34,758 nt of DNA, from NCBI GenBank assembly GCA_024405515.1, contig JAKSOR010000013.1, positions 1 through 34,758 on the forward strand, read 5' to 3'. A program made the position numbers and the translations under genes. This stretch comes from Clostridia bacterium (GTDB lineage Bacteria > Bacillota > Clostridia > Christensenellales > CAG-917). Under the pieces are notes generated by a model. It was not told where the DNA came from. It did not search any database and worked only from the letters and a program-made list of their open reading frames with translations. Position 1 is the stretch's first letter; every line of letters begins with the position of its first letter. Positions 26,023-34,711 of the stretch are shown here, in pieces.

Positions 26023-26051
26023 TTGTGAAAATTTTATACATCATTTATAAT
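26023..26051 (+). promoter_or_regulatory. Promoter of lepA-hemW
   Basis: TTGTGA (26023-26028), 17 bases, then a perfect TATAAT (26046-26051). Initiation near 26058 gives a leader of about 45 bases that contains overlapping inverted repeats at 26068-26092. Confidence 0.65.
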
Positions 26052-26059
26052 TTAGTCAA
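26031..26059 (-). promoter_or_regulatory. Promoter of the phosphodiesterase gene
   Basis: On the minus strand, TTGACT (26054-26059) is followed 17 bases on by TAAAAT (26031-26036), about 31 bases before the ATG. It overlaps the predicted plus-strand lepA promoter almost entirely. Confidence 0.6.
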
Positions 26060-26067
26060 GATACACG

Positions 26068-26092
26068 TGATATTTTAATGAAATATCATTAA
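26068..26092 (+). repeat. Two overlapping inverted repeats in the lepA leader
   Basis: TGATATTT (26068-26075) pairs with AAATATCA (26081-26088). TTAATGA (26075-26081) pairs with TCATTAA (26086-26092). The two stems share bases and exclude each other. They end just before the ribosome binding site AAAGAGGA. They could be an operator or an RNA switch, or chance in AT-rich sequence. Confidence 0.5.
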
Positions 26093-26102
26093 AGAGGACA
26101 TT

Positions 26103-27905
26103 TTGGATAAAAAGCATATCAGAAATTTTTCAATAATTGCCCACATTGACCACGGCAAATCAACTCTTGCAGACAGACTTATCGAAAAAACAGGTACTGT
26201 CTCTGAAAGGGATATGTCGGAGCAGCTTCTTGATAATATGGATATTGAGAAGGAAAGGGGTATTACAATTAAATTACAGACATGCAGACTTTATTATAAG
26301 TTTAAAGGTGAGGAATATGTCCTTAATCTTATAGATACACCGGGACATGTCGATTTTACATATGAAGTTTCAAGGTCTCTCGCAGCCTGTGAGGGCGCTC
26401 TTTTGGTTGTTGATGCAACTCAGGGAGTCGAGGCTCAGACGCTCTCAAATGTTTATCTGGCGCTTGATAACAACCTTGAGATTATGCCGGTAATAAATAA
26501 AATAGACCTTGCTTCAGCTGATGTTGAAGGAACAAAACTTGAAATAGAAGACCTTATAGGTCTTGATACAGACGGATGTCCTCTTGTTTCTGCAAAAGAA
26601 GGAATAGGAATTGATGAACTTCTTGATTCCATTGTTGAAAAACTTCCTGCTCCTGAAGGTGATGAGACAGCTCCTCTCAAGGCTCTTATTTTTGACAGTT
26701 TTTATGATAATTACCGTGGCGCAATATCAATGGTCAGAATTGTTGACGGCACTGTAAAGGCCGGAGACAGAATAAAAATGATGTCAACCGGCAGAGTGTT
26801 TGATGTCGTCGAAGTCGGTTATTTTTCACCTGGGATGAAGGCAACGGATGTTCTTTCTGCAGGTGAGGTAGGTTATATTGCAGCATCAATCAAAAACGTA
26901 TCTGATACGGCAGTCGGTGATACTATTACGAATGCCGATGTCCCTGCAGCTGCAGCTCTTCCTGGATATAAGAAAGCAACTCCTATGGTTTATACAGGTA
27001 TTTTCCCGGCCGATGGCTCAAAATATGAGGACTTAAAAGAATCTCTTTTAAAACTTCAGCTGAATGATGCAGCCCTCTCTTTTGAACCTGAAGTGTCAAT
27101 AGCACTCGGATTCGGTTTCAGATGCGGATTCTTAGGTCTTCTTCATATGGAAATAATTGAGGAAAGACTTGAGCGAGAGTTTGATCTTGATATCATTACA
27201 ACAGCTCCTAGTGTTTCATATATAGTCACAAAGACTAACGGTGAGAGTATGCTTATTGAAAATCCGACGGCTCTTCCTAACCCAAGTGAAGTTGAGAAAA
27301 TTGAAGAACCTGTTGTCAAAGCACTGCTTTTCACACCGCCTGATTATGTCGGACCTATTATGGAACTTTGCCAGAAAAAGAGAGGAGAATACATTGATCT
27401 GACATATATTGACCCTACAAGAGTACAGATAACTTACCGTATTCCTCTTAATGAAATTATCTATGATTTCTTTGATCAGCTTAAGTCAAAAACACGTGGT
27501 TATGCCTCTCTCGATTATGAGATGGATGGCTTCCAGAAGAGTGATTTGGTCCGATTAGATATGCTGATTAACGGAGAAATGTGTGATGCACTTTCAATTA
27601 TTGTTCATAAAGATTTTGCATATCAGAGAGGCAGAGGAATTGCCGAAAGATTAAAGGATGCAATACCTCGTCAGCTCTTTGAAATTCCTATCCAGGCAAC
27701 AATCGGCGGTAAGATCATTGCAAGGGAAACAGTTAAGGCTTTAAGAAAAGATGTTCTTGCAAAATGCTATGGCGGAGATATCACAAGAAAGAAGAAACTT
27801 CTTGAGAAACAGAAGGAAGGAAAGAAGAGAATGAGAAAGGTCGGCTCGGTTGAAGTGCCGTCCGAAGCGTTCATTTCCATCCTCAAAGTCGGAGATGAGG
27901 AATAG
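26103..27905 (+). CDS. lepA: Elongation factor 4 (LepA), back-translocating GTPase
   Basis: Ribosomal GTPase related to EF-G, implicated in back-translocation and 30S biogenesis. The 600-aa length is standard. G1 is AHIDHGKST (13-21), followed by [12 protein letters not shown] (G2), DTPGHVDF (G3) and NKIDL (G4). The LepA-specific C-terminal domain ends [19 protein letters not shown]. The start is TTG at 26103, since [20 protein letters not shown] is the normal N-terminus; AGAGGAC precedes it. hemW follows after one base, a conserved bacterial pair. Confidence 0.98.
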   Translation: MDKKHIRNFSIIAHIDHGKSTLADRLIEKTGTVSERDMSEQLLDNMDIEKERGITIKLQTCRLYYKFKGEEYVLNLIDTPGHVDFTYEVSRSLAACEGALLVVDATQGVEAQTLSNVYLALDNNLEIMPVINKIDLASADVEGTKLEIEDLIGLDTDGCPLVSAKEGIGIDELLDSIVEKLPAPEGDETAPLKALIFDSFYDNYRGAISMVRIVDGTVKAGDRIKMMSTGRVFDVVEVGYFSPGMKATDVLSAGEVGYIAASIKNVSDTAVGDTITNADVPAAAALPGYKKATPMVYTGIFPADGSKYEDLKESLLKLQLNDAALSFEPEVSIALGFGFRCGFLGLLHMEIIEERLEREFDLDIITTAPSVSYIVTKTNGESMLIENPTALPNPSEVEKIEEPVVKALLFTPPDYVGPIMELCQKKRGEYIDLTYIDPTRVQITYRIPLNEIIYDFFDQLKSKTRGYASLDYEMDGFQKSDLVRLDMLINGEMCDALSIIVHKDFAYQRGRGIAERLKDAIPRQLFEIPIQATIGGKIIARETVKALRKDVLAKCYGGDITRKKKLLEKQKEGKKRMRKVGSVEVPSEAFISILKVGDEE

Positions 27906-27906
27906 T

Positions 27907-29004
27907 ATGGAACTGTATATCCATATTCCTTTCTGCAAGAAAAAATGTCAGTACTGTGATTTTGTTTCGGCTCCCGGTTCAGTAAATGAGATTGAAAAAT
28001 ACATTGAATCTCTTAAAAAAGAGATTGTTCTTTCAGGTAAAAAATTTAAGGGAAGCCGTATAAACACTGTTTACATAGGGGGAGGAACCCCTTCTTTATT
28101 ATCTGAAGATAATATTTCAGAAATCGTCAAAGCACTTAAATCTTCTTTTGATTTTTCGGGAGTCACTGAATTTACAATTGAGTCAAACCCAGAAAGCATT
28201 TCAGAGGAAAAGCTTAAGCTTTATAAAGATATCGGAATAAACAGACTTTCGGTCGGTGTCCAGTCTTTGAATGATGAAAATCTTAAAGAGATTGGCCGTA
28301 TTCACGACAGTAAAACTGCATTGGAAAAATTAAAACTGGCATCTGAATATTTTGATAATCTTTCATGTGACCTTATAATCGGACTTCCTTTTGACAGCAG
28401 GGAATCCGTTAAAAATGAGATAGACACAGTTGCACCTTATCTCAGTCATATTTCAATGTATGAGCTCATAATCGAAGACGGAACGGTCCTTAAGGACCGT
28501 GTTGACAGAAATGAGGTAGTTCTTCCTTCTGATGACGAAACTGAGGAACTGTTTGAAACAGCAAGAGCAGCTGCTTCAGAAAACGGCTTTGAAAGATATG
28601 AGGTTTCAAACTTTGCAAGGAACGGCAGAATATCAGAGCATAACTACGGATACTGGACAAGAGAGGAATATCTCGGTCTCGGACTGAATTCGGCATCCCT
28701 TATCGGGAATGTCAGATTTTCAAATTTCAGTTCCATGGATAAATACACAGAATCTGTAAGCGGTGCTGATTCGTTCGATAAAATCAGAAGGGAAAATGTT
28801 ATAAAACTTTCAAAAAAGGACATAAAAGACGAAGAAATTATGCTCGGCTTAAGAACGATGAGGGGAGTAAGAAAGGAAATTATTGAAAAACGTATTTCTG
28901 AAAGGCTTAGGCCTTTCTTTACCGAAAAAGACGGTTATATAGCCCTTACTGAGCATGGAACTTCTGTTATGAATCCTATCCTTATCGAATTGCTCGAAAT
29001 GTAA
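27907..29004 (+). CDS. hemW: HemW-like radical SAM heme chaperone
   Basis: A 365-aa radical SAM protein of the HemN/HemW superfamily. The cluster motif CxxxCxxC is C10, C14, C17 (FCKKKCQYCDF), followed by YIGGGTPSLL and LSVGVQSLND. Length and the lepA neighbour point to HemW, which binds and delivers heme, and not to true coproporphyrinogen dehydrogenase HemN. I start at the ATG at 27907, one base after the lepA stop, because a longer frame overlaps the end of lepA. The true role in an organism of unknown heme status is open. Confidence 0.92.
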   Translation: MELYIHIPFCKKKCQYCDFVSAPGSVNEIEKYIESLKKEIVLSGKKFKGSRINTVYIGGGTPSLLSEDNISEIVKALKSSFDFSGVTEFTIESNPESISEEKLKLYKDIGINRLSVGVQSLNDENLKEIGRIHDSKTALEKLKLASEYFDNLSCDLIIGLPFDSRESVKNEIDTVAPYLSHISMYELIIEDGTVLKDRVDRNEVVLPSDDETEELFETARAAASENGFERYEVSNFARNGRISEHNYGYWTREEYLGLGLNSASLIGNVRFSNFSSMDKYTESVSGADSFDKIRRENVIKLSKKDIKDEEIMLGLRTMRGVRKEIIEKRISERLRPFFTEKDGYIALTEHGTSVMNPILIELLEM

Positions 29005-29022
29005 ATAATTATATTATTTCAT

Positions 29023-29051
29023 TTGTGTTTGGGAATTAACTTTGCTATAAT
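29023..29051 (+). promoter_or_regulatory. Promoter of prs
   Basis: A perfect TATAAT (29046-29051) with an extended -10 TGC before it, and TTGTGT (29023-29028) 17 bases upstream. Initiation near 29058 leaves about 25 bases before the start codon, with a CGGAGG ribosome binding site. Confidence 0.7.
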
Positions 29052-29082
29052 CATTTTATCATATCGGAGGTTTCCACTTTAA

Positions 29083-30240
29083 ATGGCGAAAGAATACGAA
29101 TTTGAAGGTACTCCTGTTGCTCCGCTTGCTATTATTGCTTGTCCTGGTGCAGAGGAATTGGCAAACAAAATCGATCAGCGTCTTGTAAACTTATACAACG
29201 GCATTTCTGATAACGAAAAGAAAACATTTATTATCCAGTCTGACTGTCCTCGTTTTACAAACGGCGACGCTAAGGGAATTGTCCATGATTCTGTAAGGGG
29301 AACAGACCTTTATATTATCTGTGACCCGGGTAACCACGGAGTTACATATCAGATGTTCGGACAGGAATTACCGTTAACTCCGGATGAACACTATGCAAAC
29401 CTTAAGAGGCTCATCTGTGCATGTACAGGAAAACCTCAGAGAATAACTGTTGTTATGCCGATGCTTTACGGCGGAAGACAGCACAGAAGAACAGCAAGAG
29501 AGTCTCTTGACTGTGCAATGATGCTCCAGGAACTCCATAGCTATGGAGTTGCAGACCTCATTACATTTGATGCACATGACCCAAGAGTTCAGAATGCGGT
29601 TCCGCTTATGGGATTTGATAACTACTTTGCATATTATCAGATGCTCAAAGCACTCTTAAAGAGATTCCCTGACCTCAAACTCCACAAAGATACGGCAATG
29701 GTTGTCTCTCCGGACGAAGGCGCAATGACACGAAACGTGTTCTATGCATCAGTTCTCGGACTTGACCTCGGTATGTTCTACAAGAGAAGGGATTACTCAA
29801 CAATCATTAACGGAAGAAACCCTATCGTTGCACACGAGTATATCGGACTTCCTGTAATGGGCATGAACGTATTTGTTGCAGATGATATGATTGCAACAGG
29901 TGATTCAATTCTCAAACTTGCAAAAGAGATTAAGGAAAAGGGAGCAAACAAAGTATTCCTTTCCGCAACATTCTCACTCTTCACAGAAGGTGTTGAGAAA
30001 TTTAATGAAGCTTATGCAGCAGGGTATTTTGATGCGGTTCTTTCTACAAACCTTTCATACAGAATACCTGAACTTAAAAAATGCGAATGGTTCGTTGAGG
30101 CTGATATGTCCAAATACATTGCTCTTATCCTTGCAGCATCAAACTATAACGAATCAGTATCAAAACTTCTCGATCCATCATCCAAGATTAAAAATCTTGT
30201 TGCCATGTACGAGAATAATTTTTCAAAAGGAGAAATATGA
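29083..30240 (+). CDS. prs: Ribose-phosphate pyrophosphokinase, long divergent form
   Basis: Makes PRPP from ribose 5-phosphate and ATP for nucleotide, histidine and tryptophan synthesis. The PRPP-binding loop VADDMIATGDSI has D267/D268. The region VVSPDEGAMTRN corresponds to the usual VVSPDxGGxxRA, and MPMLYGGRQHRRTARESL to the flexible YxRQDRK loop. At 385 aa it is about 70 longer than classical enzymes (310-320), with extra N-terminal and internal sequence; such long forms occur in Clostridia. It overlaps the next gene by four bases (ATGA). Confidence 0.9.
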   Translation: MAKEYEFEGTPVAPLAIIACPGAEELANKIDQRLVNLYNGISDNEKKTFIIQSDCPRFTNGDAKGIVHDSVRGTDLYIICDPGNHGVTYQMFGQELPLTPDEHYANLKRLICACTGKPQRITVVMPMLYGGRQHRRTARESLDCAMMLQELHSYGVADLITFDAHDPRVQNAVPLMGFDNYFAYYQMLKALLKRFPDLKLHKDTAMVVSPDEGAMTRNVFYASVLGLDLGMFYKRRDYSTIINGRNPIVAHEYIGLPVMGMNVFVADDMIATGDSILKLAKEIKEKGANKVFLSATFSLFTEGVEKFNEAYAAGYFDAVLSTNLSYRIPELKKCEWFVEADMSKYIALILAASNYNESVSKLLDPSSKIKNLVAMYENNFSKGEI

Positions 30241-30890
30241 AAATAACTTGGCTAGGGCATTCCAGCTTCAAACTTGAAGAATCAACAGGAACGACCCTCG
30301 TAACAGATCCGTATCATGATTATGTAGGTTATGAGATGATAGATGTCGAACCGGACATCCTGACTATTTCACACGCACACAAGGATCATAACTGTATGGA
30401 CCACATTAAAGGCAATCCTACTGTGATTAACCGCTCCGGATTTTATGAGATGGACGGAGTCCATATTCTCGGACTTAAATCCTATCACGACGAGACAAAG
30501 GGCACACAGAGAGGGGAAAACCTTATATTCAAGGTAAGAATGGATGGCGTCGATGTCATTCATATGGGAGATATAGGTGAGGAATGCAACGCAATGCTTT
30601 ATGAAGCACTCGGTGCATGTAATATCTTAATGATTCCGGTCGGCGGAGTATATACTATTGATGCTGAACAGGCAAAAGAGTATGTTGACAGACTTATGCC
30701 GGATATCGTAATCCCGATGCATTATAAAACCAAAGACTGCGATTTCAATATCGACAAACTTAATGATTTCCTCGATTGTTTTGATGAGGAAAATATCATT
30801 TATGCTGAGAACAGCACAATTGAATTTGACCGTGCTGATTTCGACGGCGAAGAAACAAAAGTTCTTGTTTTAGAAAAAGTTTCAAAATAG
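30237..30890 (+). CDS. Metallo-beta-lactamase-fold hydrolase, UPF0173/UlaG-like
   Basis: A 217-aa predicted metal-dependent hydrolase. It starts MKITWLGHSSFKLEE. The metal-binding HxHxDH motif is HAHKDH at 46-51, followed by HMGDIGE (D ligand) and a late VIPMHYKT with the last His. This is the UlaG-like/UPF0173 branch, whose founding member is a lactonase of ascorbate use; the substrate here is unknown. Its start is embedded in the prs stop, so the two are translationally coupled and it may act on a phosphorylated sugar or nucleotide product. Confidence 0.85.
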   Translation: MKITWLGHSSFKLEESTGTTLVTDPYHDYVGYEMIDVEPDILTISHAHKDHNCMDHIKGNPTVINRSGFYEMDGVHILGLKSYHDETKGTQRGENLIFKVRMDGVDVIHMGDIGEECNAMLYEALGACNILMIPVGGVYTIDAEQAKEYVDRLMPDIVIPMHYKTKDCDFNIDKLNDFLDCFDEENIIYAENSTIEFDRADFDGEETKVLVLEKVSK

Positions 30891-30900
30891 TATTTTAACT

Positions 30901-30919
30901 CTACCCACTTAGTGGGTAG
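30901..30919. repeat. Perfect 19-base palindrome upstream of rho
   Basis: CTACCCAC (30901-30908), loop TTA, GTGGGTAG (30912-30919). It lies between the hydrolase stop and rho. It is GC-rich for its surroundings and has no following T-run on either strand, so it is a weak terminator candidate. It may instead be an operator or an RNA hairpin in the rho leader. Confidence 0.6.
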
Positions 30920-30976
30920 GGAATTCATAAAATAAACAGTTTATATTAAATTTCCATTCAGGAGAAAAATTTTATT

Positions 30977-32368
30977 ATGGCAAAATATTTAAAAGAGGAT
31001 CTTCTTAAAAAGACTCAGATTGAATTAAGACAGATTGCAAGAGAAGAGGGCATTTCTGATGTCACAGGCCTTAAAAAAGCAGAACTTGCAGACAGAATCA
31101 TGGAAATTGTTTCAGGAGAAAAAGCTCCGGAGACAGCACCTAAGATTAAAAAGGAACAGCCTGCTGCTGAAATAAAAACAGAGGAAAAGAAGGAAGAGGT
31201 AAAGAAAGAGGAAGTACCTGAACAGCTCAGGGAAGGTTATCTTGAAATCAGCCCGGACGGATACGGATTTTTACGTGTTAAAACAGGTGAATTTTCCGAA
31301 ATGGATGCATATGTGCATGCACAGAAGATAAAACAGTACGGTTTAAGGAGAGGCGACTATGTAGTTGCAAAATGCAAACAGGCCCAGGAAGGAAAACCGG
31401 CACCAGTGAATACTGTTGTTACAATCAACGGTATTTCTCCGGAACTTATCGGAAGAAGACCTAATTTCGATGACCTGATACCTATTTATCCGAATCAGAA
31501 AATCAAACTTGAAATAGTTAACAATCCTACTGCTTTTGCAACAAGATGCATAGATCTTGTATCACCGATAGGTAGGGGTCAGAGAGGAATAATTGTTTCT
31601 CCGCCAAAGGCAGGAAAGACAACACTGTTAAAAATGATTGCTAACGCAATCACCAAAAATTACCCGGAGATTATTTTAAAGGTATTGCTTGTTGATGAAA
31701 GACCTGAAGAAGTCACTGATATGCAGAGATCAATAAGCGGTGAAGTTGTTTATTCTACATTCGATGAACTTCCTGAACATCATACAAAAACTGCAGAACT
31801 TCTTCTTGAGAGAAGCAAGAGACTTGTTGAGATGGGTAAGGATGTTGTTATTCTTATGGATTCAATCACAAGACTTGCAAGGGCATATAACCTGACAGTT
31901 CCTCCAACGGGCAGAACTCTTTCCGGTGGTATTGACCCTGGTGCACTTCATGGTCCTAAGAGATTCTTCGGAGCAGCAAGAAATATCGAAAACGGCGGTT
32001 CACTGACAATTATTGCAACTGCACTTGTTGATACGGGTTCACGAATGGATGATGTTATTTATGAGGAATTCAAAGGCACAGGCAATATGGAAATCCATCT
32101 TGACAGAAAACTTCAGGAAAGAAGGGTATTCCCGGCTATTGATCTTGCCAAATCCGGTACAAGAAATGAGGAACTTCTTCTTTCTCCGGAAGAACTTACT
32201 GCAACATGGGGCGTCAGAAAACTCCTCTCAGGTGAAAATATCGTTGAATCAACGGAAACTCTTATCAATATGATAACGAAGACAAAATCTAATACTGAGT
32301 TTATTGATACTCTCACAAAACGCTTCGATGCAATTGAAAAAGAGGGGTATACAACGAAAAGAATCTAA
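30977..32368 (+). CDS. rho: Transcription termination factor Rho
   Basis: Hexameric RNA helicase that terminates transcription. The 463-aa protein has an N-terminal Rho_N helical domain (about 1-47), then a K/E/P-rich linker (about 50-83). A cold-shock-like RNA-binding domain follows ([15 protein letters not shown] onward). The ATPase has Walker [10 protein letters not shown] (K211-T215 region), with [10 protein letters not shown] and Walker [30 protein letters not shown] is a Rho hallmark. AGGAGAA lies before the ATG. I see no convincing promoter; read-through from prs is possible. Confidence 0.98.
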   Translation: MAKYLKEDLLKKTQIELRQIAREEGISDVTGLKKAELADRIMEIVSGEKAPETAPKIKKEQPAAEIKTEEKKEEVKKEEVPEQLREGYLEISPDGYGFLRVKTGEFSEMDAYVHAQKIKQYGLRRGDYVVAKCKQAQEGKPAPVNTVVTINGISPELIGRRPNFDDLIPIYPNQKIKLEIVNNPTAFATRCIDLVSPIGRGQRGIIVSPPKAGKTTLLKMIANAITKNYPEIILKVLLVDERPEEVTDMQRSISGEVVYSTFDELPEHHTKTAELLLERSKRLVEMGKDVVILMDSITRLARAYNLTVPPTGRTLSGGIDPGALHGPKRFFGAARNIENGGSLTIIATALVDTGSRMDDVIYEEFKGTGNMEIHLDRKLQERRVFPAIDLAKSGTRNEELLLSPEELTATWGVRKLLSGENIVESTETLINMITKTKSNTEFIDTLTKRFDAIEKEGYTTKRI

Positions 32369-32370
32369 GA

Positions 32371-32390
32371 TATAATCAATGTATTGATTA
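32371..32390. promoter_or_regulatory. TATAAT overlapping an 18-base palindrome
   Basis: TATAAT (32371-32376) overlaps the perfect inverted repeat TAATCAATGTATTGATTA (32373-32390), directly after the rho stop and just before the ribosome binding site of the next gene. A weak TATACA (32348-32353) lies 17 bases upstream. The layout suggests a promoter with an operator across its -10 region. This is inferred from sequence only. Confidence 0.5.
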
Positions 32391-32404
32391 GTCAGGAGAA
32401 CTAT

Positions 32405-33436
32405 ATGAGTCAGACTGAAATTACCGAATATACAAAATTATTAAATGAAGACGGAACACTTAATACTTATGGCTGGGCAAGACATAATTTCTTTGAGTAT
32501 GACAGGAAGGATGCAAAACCAAGGCTGAAAGTAAAAGAATGGGATTTTTATCAGATTAATAACGGAAAGTACTGCGTTATTATTTCATTCTTTAATATCA
32601 CATTAATGGCAAGTCCGGCAATTTCGGTTTTTGATCTTGAGACAGGCAAGAAAGTTTTTTCAAAAGGAGCCACAAAACTCTTTACAAAACATAAATATAT
32701 TCTCCCGAAGATTTCAGATACTCCGAATTTCTTCAGATATGAGACAGACAGCATTGTCCTTCAGCTTGATACAAGAAGAAACTGTAAAAAGATTGAGTTT
32801 ATCATTAAATCCGGAAACAAAATAAAGATGGATGCTGCATTTACTGTTTATGTGGATAAAGATCATGAGGGTATAACAACGGTTACACCATTTGATGCAC
32901 CGAATCAGTTCTTCCTTGCAAATAAACTTTTCGGTATGAAAGCGGAAGGCTCAATAAAATTCCATGGTGAGGAAAAATATACATTCTCCAAAGATAACTC
33001 TTTTGCAATTATGGACTGGGGAAGAGGTGTATGGCCTCATAAGGGACAGTGGTACTGGGCAAACGGTTCTCAGGATATAGATGGTAAAACCTTCGGTTTT
33101 AACTTCACATGGAAAATCAACGAAAAAACTCCGGATCTTGAAACATGTCTTTTCTATGACGGAAAAATCCATAAAATCGGAGCAGTGGACGTTGAATCTT
33201 TCCCGGGAGACAGCGGCTGGCTTAATGAATGGCACTTAAAGTCTGATGACGGAAGATTTGATGCCGTTATGAAACCGGTCTTTGACAATTCATCAAAAAT
33301 GGTTCTGAATCTTGTCGGTCAGGATGTCCATCAGGTGTTCGGAATCTGGAGCGGAAAGGCTGTTCTTGATGACGGAAAGGAAATTGAGTTCAGTAATATG
33401 AGCGCCTTCTGTGAGTACGTTGTAAGTAAATGGTAA
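32405..33436 (+). CDS. DUF2804 family protein
   Basis: A 343-aa protein of the DUF2804 family, whose function is not established. Family-like sequences include the central AIMDWGRGVWPHKGQWYWANG and the early YGWARHNFFEYDR. It is rich in beta strands and aromatic residues, and no signal peptide or membrane span is seen, so it is probably cytosolic. I start it at the ATG at 32405 behind CAGGAGA. A TTG at 32384 lies within the palindrome upstream and would bury the ribosome binding site. A terminator follows at 33457-33484, so with the palindromic promoter it may be a single-gene unit. Confidence 0.8.
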   Translation: MSQTEITEYTKLLNEDGTLNTYGWARHNFFEYDRKDAKPRLKVKEWDFYQINNGKYCVIISFFNITLMASPAISVFDLETGKKVFSKGATKLFTKHKYILPKISDTPNFFRYETDSIVLQLDTRRNCKKIEFIIKSGNKIKMDAAFTVYVDKDHEGITTVTPFDAPNQFFLANKLFGMKAEGSIKFHGEEKYTFSKDNSFAIMDWGRGVWPHKGQWYWANGSQDIDGKTFGFNFTWKINEKTPDLETCLFYDGKIHKIGAVDVESFPGDSGWLNEWHLKSDDGRFDAVMKPVFDNSSKMVLNLVGQDVHQVFGIWSGKAVLDDGKEIEFSNMSAFCEYVVSKW

Positions 33437-33456
33437 TTTAAAATCATTATTATTTG

Positions 33457-33484
33457 TGCAGCCTTTTAGGCTGCATTTATTTTG
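33457..33484 (+). terminator. Terminator downstream of the DUF2804 gene
   Basis: TGCAGCCT (33457-33464), loop TTT, AGGCTGCA (33468-33475) form a perfect 8-bp stem followed by TTTATTTTG. The exonuclease ATG is only 8 bases beyond the T-rich tail. Confidence 0.8.
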
Positions 33485-33491
33485 TAACTGT

Positions 33492-34670
33492 ATGAAGTAT
33501 TTGTTTTTTGATATAGAATGTGCGAACTGCTATGGCGGAAAATGCAAAATCTGTGAATTCGGATATGTCCTTACGGATGATTCTTTTTCTATTAAAGAAA
33601 AAGAAGTTATTGTTATTAATCCGGCAGCTCCTTTTGAAAATTATGTAATAAAAAATATGCTTGCATATCCGGAAGGGGTGTACAGGTCATCAAAAAAGTT
33701 TCCTGCTTTCTATAATAAAATAGGAGCTTATGTCACTGACCCTGATACCATCGTAATAGGTCATACAATTGATGCCGATGCAAAGTACATTAATGATGAC
33801 TGTGAGAGATATAATCTTCCGTTTTTTAAATATGATTTTCATGACATTAAATTCATATATTCTTCCTATTTAGGCATTGAGGATGAAGTCGGACTTGAGA
33901 AAATGTGCGATTATCTTCAGATTCAGGGCCCTAAACACGCACACAGAAGCGTTGATGATGCTCTCGCAACAATGGCTGTCACAAAAGAAATCTCAAAAAG
34001 AGCGGGCCTTTCGCTGAGTGAACTTATTGAAAAATATCCGCGTGGAAACGGGAAAACCGAAAACGGAATCATTACAACCGTTGTCAAAGAGGAAAGAGCT
34101 GCCCAGAAGGCAAGGGAAGAGGAGTTCCTTTTAAGCAAGGGGATTTCACTGGATAATGTGTTTGAGGGGGAACATTATCGCGACTTTTTCAAATTCCTTG
34201 ATGGAGTTCAGCGTACTGAAAAACTGACTAAATGCGAGTTTACCGGCAAAACACTTTCTGTAAGTAACAACTATCAGAAATATCATTTTAAGGAAATGAT
34301 CAATCTCGTTCAGATATTAAATAATCACGGCTGCACATTCAGACAGAAAGCTTCCGAATGCAGTTATTTTGTAAAATATGATTTCAGTGACATCGACGGA
34401 AATCTTCTCGAATGCAGCAGGCTTAAACAGGTATTGGAGGCTAATGAAAAAGGGGCGGATATTAAAATTATCACTTTTAGTGATATGCTTGAAGTTCTCG
34501 GCATTGAAGAAAAGGAATTATCTGAAACGCCTTTGCCTGATTTTTCTCTTTATGACACCAGAAAAAGCATAAATACATACAAAAAAGAAGAGCAGAATAA
34601 AACCGAGTACAAATCCGGAAAATCCGAAACGAATCTTGGGTCGCTTCTGGCCGGAAAGATAAAGAATTAA
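33492..34670 (+). CDS. DEDDh 3'-5' exonuclease with C-terminal BRCT-like domain
   Basis: A 392-aa predicted nuclease. The N-terminal domain is of the RNase T/DNA polymerase III epsilon type. Exo I is FFDIECAN (D7, E9), the middle Asp lies in GHTIDADAKYI, and HRSVDDA supplies the final His and Asp. A charged helical linker follows at about 165-240. Residues about 245-338 resemble a BRCT domain, with CEFTGKTLSVS, then SYFVKYDFSDIDG and DIKIITFSDMLEVL. The start is ATG at 33492 because the frame upstream runs into the terminator. No Shine-Dalgarno sequence is visible. Its substrate, DNA or RNA, is not determined. Confidence 0.85.
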   Translation: MKYLFFDIECANCYGGKCKICEFGYVLTDDSFSIKEKEVIVINPAAPFENYVIKNMLAYPEGVYRSSKKFPAFYNKIGAYVTDPDTIVIGHTIDADAKYINDDCERYNLPFFKYDFHDIKFIYSSYLGIEDEVGLEKMCDYLQIQGPKHAHRSVDDALATMAVTKEISKRAGLSLSELIEKYPRGNGKTENGIITTVVKEERAAQKAREEEFLLSKGISLDNVFEGEHYRDFFKFLDGVQRTEKLTKCEFTGKTLSVSNNYQKYHFKEMINLVQILNNHGCTFRQKASECSYFVKYDFSDIDGNLLECSRLKQVLEANEKGADIKIITFSDMLEVLGIEEKELSETPLPDFSLYDTRKSINTYKKEEQNKTEYKSGKSETNLGSLLAGKIKN

Positions 34671-34676
34671 AATTAA

Positions 34677-34705
34677 ATTCCCGGATGTTCTCCGGGAATC
34701 TTTTT
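34677..34705 (+). terminator. Terminator downstream of the exonuclease gene
   Basis: ATTCCCGGA (34677-34685), loop TGTTC, TCCGGGAAT (34691-34699) form a perfect 9-bp stem, then C and five Ts. This is a typical intrinsic terminator. Confidence 0.88.
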
Positions 34706-34711
34706 GTATGA

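Noticed and set aside
27850..27906. N-terminal extension of hemW overlapping lepA
   Set aside because: The ATG at 27907 places CxxxCxxC at the usual distance from the N-terminus and fits the normal lepA-hemW spacing.
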